Assembly (NCBI GenBank): GCA_037447655.1
Contig: JBBHKE010003205.1
Coordinates: forward strand, 1-64,000
Length of the DNA: 64,000 nt
Origin: Zygnema cylindricum
Lineage: Eukaryota; Streptophyta; Zygnematophyceae; Zygnematales; Zygnemataceae
Reading direction: 5' to 3'
Position numbers and translations under genes: made by a program. The notes beneath the pieces were generated by a model. That model searched no databases. It was not told the DNA's origin and saw only the letters and a program-made list of their open reading frames with translations. This document shows, in pieces, positions 12,343-23,633 of this stretch; within the stretch, counting starts at the first letter, position 1, and each line of letters opens with the position of its first letter.

Positions 12343-12343
12343 T

Positions 12344-12685
12344 ACTTTTTTGACATTACGTGTTCTCTTATGTGATTGGTCCCCTGTTTGTTCATAAGTT
12401 TGCGACGGAATGAATTCTTGTACGGTTCACGTCCGTGCGCTTCGTTTTCGATATTCTTCAAAAACGAAAAAGTGCATTCCGAACATGATGTCCAATGGCG
12501 GACGGCAGTTGTCGTTTGCTTTACTCGGCTGAGTTTTGACGCATAGAACAACATCTTTTGCTCCAAAACTGTCGAAACCAACCGCCCCAACCGTCACCGC
12601 CGCGTTTTTTGTCATTTTTATGAAATTTGGCGTACGGATCCCAAAATTTATGACATCGTTTTCCCATTTTTCCAAGTGTGAACAA
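12344..12685. repeat. Interspersed repeat, inverted relative of 23,262-23,630
   Basis: About 340 bp align in inverse orientation with 23,262-23,630. Shared blocks include CACGTCCGTGCGCTTCGTTT (12,428 on) and GGATCCCAAAATTTATGACA (12,636 on), with the CCATTTTTCCAAGTGTGAA end. The class is unknown. The open frames on either strand show no known domain. Confidence 0.6.
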
Positions 12686-12689
12686 CGCA

Positions 12690-12965
12690 ATATTTCAAAA
12701 GTAGGTGAAAGTATGCCCATACAATATGCCTATTATACGCAAAACATACAATATGACCTTAAGACCCATGTTGTATTGGTCGCAAAATGAAGAAAAAAAG
12801 TAATAGGGTTGAGTTGCACATCGTTCGATAGAGAATTAAACGTCATCGGACGGTCGCTGATCAAAGTAGCGATCAAAGTAGCGATCTAAGAAGATCACAT
12901 GAAAAGCCCATAACACAACTTGCGTCTACCAAAGGCCTACCATAAAGCGCCAACTTTTGAACTAT
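12690..12965. mobile_element. MULE-like small element, relative of 49,242-49,695
   Basis: The left end is ATATTTCAAAAGTAGG and the right end TTTTGAACTAT, matching the 49,242-49,695 element, including the CCATACAATATGCCTATTATA segment and the GATCTAAGAAGATCACATGA block. This copy is 276 bp and holds only one of the two internal repeat units of the longer copy. No target duplication is visible. Confidence 0.6.
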
Positions 12966-13185
12966 GTTTAAAACACATGGACGATGTGTTTTGAAACAAA
13001 GTTTTTTCCGAAAAACAAAAAAGAACACGTATTTGCACGTGTAAATTTTTTTACAAAAATTTCAAATGAATTTAAGCGACGGTGAAAGGTACACTATTTC
13101 GTATGTTTTGTCCATTTGCGTTTATCAAAGTACACAATTTGTTTTGTTCTGTCGCGTTTCGTTTAGTACGGATTTTTTCATTCCA

Positions 13186-13963
13186 GGGGTCTGAAAATTA
13201 CGATGCCATTTGACGAAAACGTGAGAAATCTCTGAGGGCGCCCCAGCAAGCCGCACACGCCGCCTCTCTCACGCAACCTCCCATTATCTCCTTAAAACTT
13301 CACCACTCTTTCAAATTTCACTATTCGTCATCCTTTCACGAGGCGACTTTACGCTGACCGTTGGGAAGCTGGAGAAAATTGAATTACCAAAATAAATATC
13401 TAATTATTATGTCTAGATTGATTTTATTACGTCACACTTAATCTATTGTGCAAATCGGTTATTCTAAAACCAAATTTTATTATGATTATTATTATTATTT
13501 TTATTTGTCTTTCTTTATTATTTTTAATTCTTTACACAAGAATGAAAAAAATCAATGCATCCACTAAGAGTTAAAAAAAAAACTTAAATTTCTGGTGATT
13601 AGATCAAATTTGAGATTAGGTTTATGAAATAGGAACATAGATTCATTGCCAAAAAGGCAGTTGTACAGGGAAGGCGGCGTAAGCCATGGACAACATCCAT
13701 GGACAAAGGATTGAAAAGTTAAATGTCTTCAATTGTCACCTAAAATTATACGACGTCATTGACTATTTTGAACAATCCAGTACGTCATCACAAATTGTAG
13801 ACGTTGGCAGCCGTCACAGGCATTGTTAGCGTATAGAATCGTCACACCCTTAAGTAAACAACTTTTTTTGTTACACATAGGGACACTTGAAATCTGGATC
13901 CGCCGGATCTCCGCTAAAATACAAAGTAATTCCCCTAAGTTTCAAGTAAATGGAGACGCACCC
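13186..13963. mobile_element. Harbinger-like element, right-half fragment
   Basis: The stretch ends GGAGACGCACCC|TAA, the inverse of the end at 4,309. It carries features seen in other copies: an internal GGGGTCT motif near 13,187 and an ACACATAGGGACACTTGAAA segment (13,873 on) that also occurs at 31,116. No left terminus was found. Confidence 0.5.
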
Positions 13964-13966
13964 TAA

Positions 13967-15181
13967 ATCTGTATAAAAAAAACTTGAGAGTGGAGAGCCG
14001 TGCAAACTGAATATCCGAGGCTGGAGACGAGTTTCGTTCGACGACGTTTGTAAGAAAAAATAAAAATATGTTTCAATTTTGCAAGTCCGCCGCATGACGC
14101 GCTGACAGGCGAGGGACGCCGAATGTACAACATGCCTTAAAGAAACTCCCTAAATTCGTAAATTTTCAAAGTGTGAATTTAGCGACGCAATGCTTATATT
14201 TTTCAGATTGTACGTTTCATTTCTTCATTAGATTTCAGGCTTGATGAAGAGAACGTCACTGGAGGCCAAATGTTACTGGAGTTCCGAAAATACTGAATGG
14301 CAGTGGGACAAGACTTCAGTGTGGATTCGCTACGACCACATTAGGAAATCCAATAGGGTCTACGTGGCATTACGGACCAATAGTTAAGGTGCGTCATCAT
14401 GTAATTATAACTTAGCTAACTTACTTAGTATTTTAGCGAAGATTCTCAGTACACGTTTTTTCAATAATCCCAATGCTCAAATACGAAATCATTTACTTTT
14501 AAATTTGTGACGATTATATAAGTAGACATTTCCTATGATGGTTATATACGTCTACAATTTGTGTTGTCACACTTTCTTTTTCTATATTGTTTATGACATC
14601 ACATGTCTTCTTGTGATATCGTAGACACACAACCATCCAGTCTTGTGGTGTCCATGGTTGAAGGATATTCCTTTGCTTTTGCCTCTCATGTCCGATCAGC
14701 TGTTGTGCAATTTCCGAGCATATTAAATCTCTCATCTTTCTTTTTTCCCCGTAACTTGGAGAAAAAAACAATCTTTTGGAAAAACAACCATTTTTTCTTC
14801 TTTTTTTCCCCATTGTTATTCGATTGCAATGCTTTATTCCCAAAAAGAACCAAAAGGTCAAAATACATTGCTTTCAAAATTTCGCCCGCTCCCTAGTTGT
14901 CAACGTATGGCCACCTTCTAAAGAATGTGAAATGGTAAGTGTGAAGGGTTGAGTTAGAGACAATGTGAGAGAGGTTGTGAGGACAAGTTGGAGCGGGCAC
15001 ATCATCAATTTCTCACCTTTGCGTGAAATGACGGTGATTACTTGACCTTTGCAAAAGAAAAAATCGTACTAGATGCAAACAGAGAAAACAAATCAAAAAA
15101 TTGAGTACTTCTCCACGTCGAAATTGTTTGAAATCGTATGAAATGTGCAAAGGTGTTATCCCATTTGTACTTTTCTTGCAA
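13967..15181. other. Intergenic DNA, no gene seen
   Basis: No open frame has a recognisable domain. The sequence is AT-rich. No repeat boundary could be placed. Confidence 0.4.
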
Positions 15182-15934
15182 TGGCACTTTCCCATGTGAT
15201 AAGGTAAGGGTGTTTTCTTGTCGCTTTCCTCCAAAACTTAGCGTGCAACGAGAAAATCTACAACCGTACCAAGAAAATGAAATTCCCACAATAGAATTTG
15301 CGTCAACTTGAAACTTCAAATGTATTGCCGTTTGTCATTTCACGCGCTTCGACCAACTTTCGCGTCCCTCTGACTCATCTTCAAACTTATACTAAAATCA
15401 CCTCGCGAGGTGATTTTAACTAAAGTTTCATGACGAGAACGAATGGTTTTTTTTTCACGTCATTTGAGATTATTGTTGCATCCGAGGTCGGTGTAATTTA
15501 TGGCCAAGGTGTAGATTGCCACATTGTAGGTCTGCCTTTCTGTTGGAAAGGCGCCTTCCAAGATATGATGGTCGAATTCGCGTCCAAGGTTTTTCAGTTT
15601 TTTTTTGCAGTACGTGGAGTACCAAAAAAGAAAGCCACTCTTCAATTTAAGCCTGTACAAACTTTTTTCCGTGCAAGGGCCGTGGAGGGGTTTCGAGTAA
15701 CGGATGCCATTCCACAAAAGCGAAGTCCATGAAGGCGCCTCTTTCTCTCTCCCTCTCCCACTAACGCGTCTTTCTCACAATCTTTCCAATGGAAAAATAG
15801 AATAATGGAATCAAATGAAAGATCTTTCGAAAAAAATACTTTTAACCGTCTTTGGGCGTATTTTGATACCAAGTAGAGTGAGAAAGGACAAAAAAACAAA
15901 TTTGGGAAACCATGGCGGAAAGATTTGGAATCAG

Positions 15935-17178
15935 TGAAACTCTGAGACCTCCATTGGCCCTCAGAGTATGCAGATCCAAAAGAAGCTAATCTAGATAGTG
16001 CCGACTCCAAGTTGATATAAACCCAAATAAATGATCCCTTGACAATAAGAACCCCAATATAGATTCACCCCTGTGAAATAACACTTTCTGTGTGCTCAGT
16101 TCCACCACAGAATGCAAAGTTAGAATATGAGATTTGGACACATTCACCCACTTTGACTTTCCCTTAGAAATACAGCCACCCTGGCAGACAAAAACTCTGA
16201 CCGACTACACCCCTGTGTAGCCTAGACTCCCCTGAGTCCGCAGCAAAAAGAATCACTGAAAATGGTCAAGTAAATTGATAGTTATGGCTGGCCAAAGTTT
16301 GCCATTTATACAGGGTGCTCTCTGGGAGAGGCAGCTGCCTACCCAAAATTTTCTAAGTCCTAAACCCTCTCTAAAACTCTATCTACTGAAGTACGGCACC
16401 AATCAAATTACTGTGTCGTACAGAAAAGTACAGGTGCCGGTGTACTTTCTGTACGGCCATTGTACGACATGGCCAAAATGTCGACACGTGTCAAATCAGG
16501 ATTAGTTCCTGTAATCTCCGGAATTCCCGTAGTCCAATGTTATCACGCCACGTGTCACCTGACGTGACAAAGACCGTAAAACGCCAAAAGTACCTTTTCC
16601 GTGATCGCGGCGCTTATCGTGGCCGTCCGATCAAAACCGGCTATAATCCTAGCCGCTGAAATTCGACGCGCGGTATTTGTTTCGCTATCGAAACAAATGC
16701 GCGGTATTTGTTTCGCTGTCGAAACAAATGCGCGGTATTTGTTTCGCTATCGAAACAAATGCGCGGTATCCGTTCTGCCCCCCATTCCGTACTTCGTACT
16801 AAATTAAACTGTATCTATGTACTAAGTATCTATTTAGCCGTTAAACGGATTAATCTACATTTAACGATTTATATATTTGTCAAACCCTATATATCGTAAT
16901 ATCTGTTCTAGACATAACGGCTAGAGCTAACGGCTAGTGCGGATTGACGGACGGTAGGTACCAGGATCAATTCCTGGGTCCGTCAACTAACTTTTGGTAA
17001 GTCTACCTAATTTACCCCCTGTCTTCTCTAGAGAGCCTAGGCAGCCATGGCTCTAGCTCCCTATCCAGCCTTCAGTGACTACAACAAGTATGGGAGCTTG
17101 GAAAAGGGAGTTAGAGGCAGACCGCCTCAGCTCTTTTTCTATCCTAATACAGACCTATAAAATACTCAAATATCAACA
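15935..17178. mobile_element. Probable solo LTR inserted in a Harbinger-like element
   Basis: This 1,244-bp segment starts TGAAAC, ends CAACA (TG...CA), and is bounded by ATCAG on both sides (15,930-15,934 and 17,179-17,183), a 5-bp duplication as LTR retroelements make. The interrupted host sequence is uninterrupted in the relatives at 20,913 and 17,760. It has no coding region. Inside are three 31-bp tandem hairpins (16,668-16,760), a TATA-like stretch (about 16,868-16,890) and an inverted repeat around CCAGGATCAATTCCTGG (16,961). Confidence 0.6.
16668..16760. repeat. Three tandem 31-bp units, each a perfect hairpin
   Basis: The unit starts at 16,668, 16,699 and 16,730, with a partial fourth at 16,761. 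Each unit contains ATTTGTTTCG, a 4-base loop and the exact inverse CGAAACAAAT. The loops read CTAT, CTGT, CTAT. The array lies inside the probable solo LTR. Confidence 0.9.
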
Positions 17179-17759
17179 ATCAGTGACGTAGACGCTATCA
17201 TAGTGAGCATGCTATCAAAATGTCACATACCCTAAACATCTACAATGTCACACGAAACTACACGCCTACAACGGTCGTTATTTTGTTAACGTCCTCAATT
17301 GTCGCAAGTTTTGTAATTGTCTACAACCGTCACAAATTATACTCACTTCTATATCTATCATAATTTAAAGTAACGATTCAGTTACGTTATAGCGAAACGC
17401 TTTGAAAGTAGTACGGAAAATCTTCGCTAAAAAATAAAGTAATTAGACTAAGTTTCGGTTACATGGGAAAATTGCCCTATGTCTTTACGAAATAACAAAC
17501 AATTCTAGTACGGATTGACAACATTTTGACCACTACACTCAGAAATTGCAAATTAGAGTATGTGACACTAGTTAAACCGTACCTATACTACGTAAAGAAA
17601 TATATTAAATTTTTAATCCTCTTTTGGTTTGATGATCTAAATTTAAAGGCGCGGAATCAATGTTGTTAATATTAATTGGAGACATGGTGTATTATAAAGC
17701 GTCGCACTGACATGTCCACGTATCTATGCTAAAACAATTTCCGAACGAGTACAGACTAA

Positions 17760-18718
17760 AGGTATGTCGCCATTTATTAAAGTATTGACTTTTTTATTTC
17801 GTTTTCACCCAAAACGCAGTTCCATACGAGAAAAACTTTAGCCATACAAAAAAATCAATTCTTTAAAAGTACAGCAAACGCCAAGTAGATAATTTGAATG
17901 TACTTCATGTTTGTCATCATGTGAACTTATTTTGGCGTTTTCCTTTTTTCGACCCCCGGGCAAGAGAATCCAGCCCGTCAAAAAACTACATCAGAAATCG
18001 CCTCGCGACTAGATTTCAAAGAAAGTATCACCCAAACAACGAATGAAAAACGTCCCGAAAACGAATGGAAAAATTTTAGGACGATGGAGAGTACTCGCTA
18101 TTTTTCTCAGTGCCCGTCACGCGTATGTGAGAAAAAAGATGAGCATGTACGGAAAAAAAATTGCAGGGGTCTCGGACCTCCACTTTCATTCATGAGTCCT
18201 TTGCACTCGTCGTCGTCTCTCCCCTCTCCCTCTCACATTATCGCTTTTCTCTCACACTTTTTAGACTTAGGCACAACAATATTGATGTTAAATGAAAGAT
18301 ATTTGAAAAATAATTCCTTTTACTACCTTTAGGTGTATTTTTATGGCAATTCAAGTGAGAAAAGTCGAAAAAAACGAAATCAAAAAGCCATGTCAGAAAC
18401 TTCTTGAATTTGTGACGTCGACGTTATCACAAGTGAGCATGGCGTCACAATGTCACAAAACCCTAAACATTTACAATGTCACAAAATTACAAAAATCTTG
18501 ACGTCTACAACTGTCGCTGTTTTTGTTGGCATCACCAATTGTCGAAAGTTTCGTAAGTCGTCTTCAACTGTCACAAAGTTATACCTACGTCAACAACTGT
18601 CACATGTCAAACTTTCGATTTCATTGTCGCACATTGGGGTGCTCTTCAAACTAGTAAGGAGAATCTCACTACTCTCCAAAATACTTTATCAAAGTACCGA
18701 TTATATGGGGAAATACCT
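17760..18718. mobile_element. Harbinger-like non-autonomous element, TAA-flanked
   Basis: The 959-bp element begins AGGTATGTCGCCAT and ends ATGGGGAAATACCT, imperfect inverted termini, with TAA on both sides (17,757-17,759 and 18,719-18,721). The interior matches the other copies (GGGTCTCGGACCTCCA, CCTAAACATTTACAATGTCA). The three-base TAA/TTA duplication and G-rich termini fit PIF/Harbinger. No transposase is present. Confidence 0.75.
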
Positions 18719-18721
18719 TAA

Positions 18722-19278
18722 AATATTGCGTACGTATTGGATTTTTATGTACCTTTTTTTGACGGACCATAATTATGTGCAACCGCGACGGTAGCATTTC
18801 CACCTATGTCGCACGTCTATTGATGTACACCTTTTGTAATCACAAATATCGTGTTTAATGCTCTCAATCCGTACTGAAAAATAAACTCGAACTGAATGAT
18901 CACTTCTTTTGCATTTAAAAAATATAGGTTCCTTCCGGGCTCTTGCCAGATAATGTATATTGCCTGCCGGGCGAAGCCGAGTCCGTCAAAGGTTAAAGTT
19001 CCAATGCTAACCGAGAGCCCATTCGTTTGACTGCAGTGTGGAAAAAATAAAATAATGGTAACCTTATAGAAATTATAATGGTCAATTTTCTGTTTTGAGG
19101 GAAAATGCTTGAAGGGCACAACTTTCTGCTCTGTCAGAAGGCTCTCTGTTACAATGACACGTCGGCCTAATTCAACGACAATAGTGATCGTTGCAAAAAA
19201 GGGCGAAGCTGCATTTTAACGGAGAGTCATCTGTTTGGCATACGTACCGATATTAAAACCAAAGGAAAACACCTTCAA
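18722..19278. other. Intergenic DNA, no gene seen
   Basis: No recognisable coding region or repeat boundary was found here. The open frames are short and have no domain signature. Confidence 0.4.
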
Positions 19279-19286
19279 TTCACGAA

Positions 19287-20378
19287 GGGAATTGATCATG
19301 GCAATGACTGTTTTGGTTGCGCACAGTCACTTACGTCATTCTGTCAAAAAATGTACGTTTAAATTGGTACAAATTGGTACACATTGGTACAAATAAAGTA
19401 CCGTTGAGGCTAAATTTGACGGTCAATCGGTTGGACAACTTTGACTTTCAAAATATTGTTTGAACCGCTTAAACTTTTCCCTTTCTTGCGAACGTCGACC
19501 GTCATAATAAAATTGGCAATTCACATGATCGGCGAACGTTCACAGTAACAAAAATGCGGCAGCCACATGTAAATAAAAGTGTTGCAGATAGGCACTATTT
19601 GTCGTTACGTGAGCGCCTCAATGAAAGCACGTAAGATGTTATTTTAGCCGCAAAATTGAAATTTAGTCACATGAGCCTTACATTGAATTTAGACGCGAAT
19701 TGAAACGAAACCTCTTTAAACTGAAGTACTGTATTTTTTTTACGGAAGTATTAAAACGCACGAAATGAAATTTCGCTATCAATGTAATAATGTTGATTCG
19801 TAGATAGCCTGGCTCGATTTAAACGCGCGTGACGACGCGCATTCTTTTCATTTAATTTCAATTAATATTTTTACGCAGATTTGTTTTATTATAGTGTACG
19901 AAGTTTATTTCGTTTCGTCCGTTTTGATATCTCTGTACAAGACTTACAGTTCTTCAGTTTAAAGAGGTTTCATTTTATTTTGCATCTAAATTCAATGTAA
20001 CGCTTATACGATTAAATTTCAAGTTTGCGGCTGTGTTAATATCCAACGTGCTCTCACCGTGGAGCTCACGTAACGACAAAAAGTGACTGTCTACAACACT
20101 TTTATTTACATGTAATTGTCACAGTTTTGTTACCGTAAACCTTGGCCAGCCGTGTGAATTTCTCATTTTGTTATGACGGTCAACGTTCGCAAGCGCGACA
20201 AAAGCTTAAGCGGTTGAAACAATATTTTGAAAGTCAAAGTTGTCCAACCGATTGAGCGTCAAATATATACTCAACGGTACTTTTTTTGTACCAATGTGTA
20301 CTTAAAACGTACAATTTTTGAAAAAATCACGTGAGTGACTGTGCGCAACCAAAACAGTCACTGCCATGATCAATTCCC
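19287..20378. mobile_element. Foldback element with ~480-bp arms and 8-bp target duplication
   Basis: The 1,092-bp element consists of two long inverted arms around a spacer of roughly 100-150 bp. The ends are GGGAATTGATCATGGCA and its exact inverse, and each is bordered by TTCACGAA (19,279-19,286 and 20,379-20,386). The arms can be followed inwards with scattered mismatches through the GACGGTCAATCGGTTGGACA region, the ACATGTAAATAAAAGTGTTG region and the AAACCTCTTTAAACTGAAG region. No protein is encoded. An 8-bp duplication fits hAT-type and some Mutator-type elements; the superfamily is not settled. Confidence 0.85.
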
Positions 20379-20771
20379 TTCACGAAATGGCTTTGATCCT
20401 CGCACGTCCATGTGAAGGTACCGATTTGTCACACCTTTTATCGCTTCGACTCGCACCGCATGTCGAACAATTTTGTCTAACAACGTCACACGCTCTACTT
20501 GGCAAACCCAAAACGGAAAAAAAGAAAAAGAATCACGAACGGCTCACAATCATCGTACCAAATCAACGCCTTATTCTCGTCGTTACCAGAAACATTCAAA
20601 AGAGATCGAACCGAAAACAAGAAACATCAACGACTCAAATACACAAGTATCCAGTCGACGATTCCAAATCCGAAGCAGCAGTCTTTGGAAGCCCTAAATA
20701 AAAAATCACACAATGCGGTACATTATAGTACATAACTGTACACTACTGTCCTTCATCAGACCTGTACAGTA

Positions 20772-22298
20772 CACCGCGAATCTTAATTAGAGTTATGTAT
20801 GCTAATCGCGTCACCCCAAATTTTGACTCTATCACTATAAACAGGGTACATTATTCTAAATTATTCTTTACGTAATTTAAGCTACTTTTTGAATGAGCGT
20901 TAATAACTCTAAGGGCACTTCCTATGTGCTAAAGTTACTTTATTTTATGTCGTTTTCCTCTATACCTTGGAAAAAAACGAGAAAATATGCAGCCGTACCA
21001 AAAAATTGAAATTACCACCGTACAAGTTGCGTTACCTTAAAACTTTACATGTACTGGAGTTTGTCGTTTAGCGCGATGTAGTTTGTCGTCTAGCGCTTTT
21101 CGAGCCACTTTCGTGTCCTTTCAGTTCAACTTCAAACTTTATATAAAAGCACCTCGCGAGGTGATGTTAAATATAGTTCCATGAGGTGAGCGAATAGGCA
21201 AATGCTTTCGCACGTGCCGGGAGTTTTTAACAATTTTGTGCGCGGAGTACCAAAAAAAAAAACCAATTGCACGTTTCTAGCCTGTGCGTGACTTTTTTTC
21301 GTGCGTTTTTTTCCGTACAAGGGCTGTGGAGGGGTCTCGACCAACGGGCGCCATTTCGCAAAAGTGATTTTCGTGAAAGCGCCCCTCTCTCCCCCCCTCT
21401 CCCATTACGACGTCTATCTCACAATTCTTGTATTGAAAAAACGTCAATAATGGTATCAAATGAAAGATCTATGAAAACGATTTCTTTTGACTATCTTTGG
21501 GCATATTTTGATGGCAAGTAGATAGAGAAAAGACAAAAAAAAAAACAATCGAAAAATCATGGCGGAAAGTTTTAGAATAAGTGACGTCGGCGCTGTCATA
21601 CCTAAGCGTGACGTGCGTGACGTCATAATGTCACAAACCCTAAATATATGCAATGCCTCCACGTCGACAATGTGGCGTACAGACATTGCGAAGTGATAGA
21701 AACTGTTCAGCGTGCGGGTGGACGTCTGAAATTGAAGCCGATTGGAAGTTTCGCAACATTTTGTGTATCGTTTATTTGTCACATGTTTCGTACATGTATA
21801 CGCTTGTCACTTTTTGAAGTAACAAGTTTTTTGCGCTTACATCGGAATGCTCTGAAAGCTGTATGGAGAATCTTTGCTAGAAACAAAGTTACAAGATTAA
21901 AGTTTTGGTTACATGGGAAAGTGCCCTAAAACAATGCCGTTTTAAATAGTGTGGCGTACGGTCGGTGTCTGACCATGCAAAATTGTACTTTATTATGTAA
22001 AAAAGTACAAATATGATTTAGTACAGGCCGTTTTCATGTAACTGCGTTTTAACAAACCTCGTAATGCAAACGTCATAATGGCGTGAAACAGTACGCTTTG
22101 TCAGATTCTGTACTTTTACATAATTTACAGTGGATATATTCAGAGCCCAATTTAAGCCCAAATTAGAGTTATTGATAAATTAGAGTATAATTCCGTTTTG
22201 AAAAAGTTATATCACACAAATTAGAGTAAACAACTCTATATATTTTGTTTATTTATTTTACTATAATTTTTTCTTTACTTTAATTACGATTCGCGGTG
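20772..22298. mobile_element. MITE, TA-flanked, enlarged by a nested element
   Basis: The ends are CACCGCGAATCTTAATTAGA and the inverse of CACCGCGAATCGTAATTAAA, with TA on each side (20,770-20,771 and 22,299-22,300). Without the nested Harbinger-like element at 20,913-21,926 the MITE is about 510 bp, the size of its relatives. The part after the nested element (GTGTGGCGTACGG...TTGTACTTTATTATG) matches 1,999-2,045. Confidence 0.85.
20913..21926. mobile_element. Harbinger-like element nested in a MITE
   Basis: The 1,014-bp element has termini GGGCACTTCCTATG and CATGGGAAAGTGCCC with TAA on both sides (20,910-20,912 and 21,927-21,929). Its interior holds a CACCTCGCGAGGTG palindrome (21,151) and a GGGGTCTCGA motif (21,332), both shared with the copy split at 15,182-17,477. 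No transposase is present. It is the most complete copy of the family in the window and must be younger than the MITE that contains it. Confidence 0.8.
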
Positions 22299-22300
22299 TA

Positions 22301-23237
22301 CTGAATATTGCAACTTTTTGGCCCTTGAGGCGTCCCAAGGGGTGTCTCTGTATCTTGCACGACTTGCAACAATCGATATGCATCACCGACATATCACGTA
22401 GTTATGATTCTGATATAGCATGATAATATATTTCACCGATCGCATGATGAATGGCTAAAAAATCTCTAGAGCAATCCTGCGGACAAAAATAAGATTTCCC
22501 GGGGACAAATTCGTTGTGATAATCACCGTCCGAATCATTACTAGTCGTGAAATCCTATGCGACGGCCAACAGGGGGCGTGGCGTAGGCCAGTCCCCCTCA
22601 ATCTTGTGACGACCCATAAAATTATAGGCGACGTATTTCAACGCGTTACGCTGTCGTATACGTTAGCTTTAAAAAAAAACGCTCAGCTTTTGTCGTTAAC
22701 TTTTACTGTCGAGACAGCGCCACATTTTGAAACATGTTCCGCGTGGGAAATTTGCCTTCCCTTAGGAATTCTAGCGGTCGGCAAAAATTCATGTTAATGC
22801 TCATTAATATCCGTAAAGGTTAACGACTTAACGTCCATTTACGATAGGAGGAACAAATTTCACAGCCATTAAGGTCAATGGTGGCCAGCTGTAGTAGGTA
22901 CTTCTCGTTACGTGGCGTAATTATGGCGTCGTAACCTACATAGATTTGTCTGGTACTAGTGTGAATGTTATTGACTGCAGGAGTCATTTTCTGTCCGCAT
23001 CTTTTCCCAATCTTCAGGTCTAGGCGGATCCACTTTGATTCCATCCGCCACAACAGCTGAAAATCGTAAGGCGTGGCGATACGTTTTGCGCCCAAAGGTA
23101 CACGAATTTGACCGAATCTAATTTATCAGCGGATATAGCGATGCTCGACCTTCAAATGTTTCCAAGTGTCTGACAATTCAGGTGATTCACCACTATTTCG
23201 AGTTACCGATGCGGATGATGTGGAATGATTTAATAAA
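22301..23237. other. Intergenic DNA, no gene seen
   Basis: No coding region with known domains was found. The short frames at 22,516-22,797 and 22,820-23,095 have no family signature. Confidence 0.4.
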
Positions 23238-23630
23238 GGGAATTGATCATGGCAGTGGATTGCGTGGTTCACACTTGAAAAATGGGAAAACGGATGTCAT
23301 AAATTTTGGGATCCGTACCCCAAATTTCATAAAAATGACAAAATGCGCGGCGGTGACGGTTGGGGCTGTAGGTTTCCACCGTTTTGGCGCGTAGCGGCGG
23401 ACAAAAGATGCAGTTTTAAGCGTCAAAACTTGACAGCTGCGGATAGCAAACGGCAACTGCCGTCCGCCATCGGACATCATGTTCGGAATGCACTTTTTCG
23501 CTTTTGAAGAATTTTGAAACGAAGCGCACGGACGTGAACCGTACAAGATATTATTCCCTCGCAAACTTATGAACAAACTAGAGGACCAATCAGAAAAACG
23601 GACACGTAATGCAAAAAAAAAAAAAAAAAA
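23238..23630. repeat. Interspersed repeat with a foldback-like end
   Basis: It begins GGGAATTGATCATGGCA, identical to the terminus of the foldback element at 19,287, and then changes into the sequence that is inverted at 12,344-12,685. It stops at an A-run (about 23,613-23,632), after which the copia fragment begins. It may be a composite of two families. Confidence 0.55.
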
Positions 23631-23633
23631 AAT

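Larger units (their letters stand above)
15182..17477. mobile_element. Harbinger-like element split by a later insertion
   Basis: The left part (15,182-15,934) begins TGGCACTTTCCCATGTG. It aligns with the copy at 20,913-21,926 through the CACCTCGCGAGGTGATTTTA palindrome, the GGGGTTTCGA motif and the CATGGCGGAAAG segment. The right part (17,179-17,477) continues exactly where the first stops and ends CATGGGAAAATTGCCC. Removing 15,935-17,178 gives about 1.05 kb, close to the 1,014 bp of the complete relative. The outer flanks (CAA and TAT) do not form a clean duplication. Confidence 0.7.
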
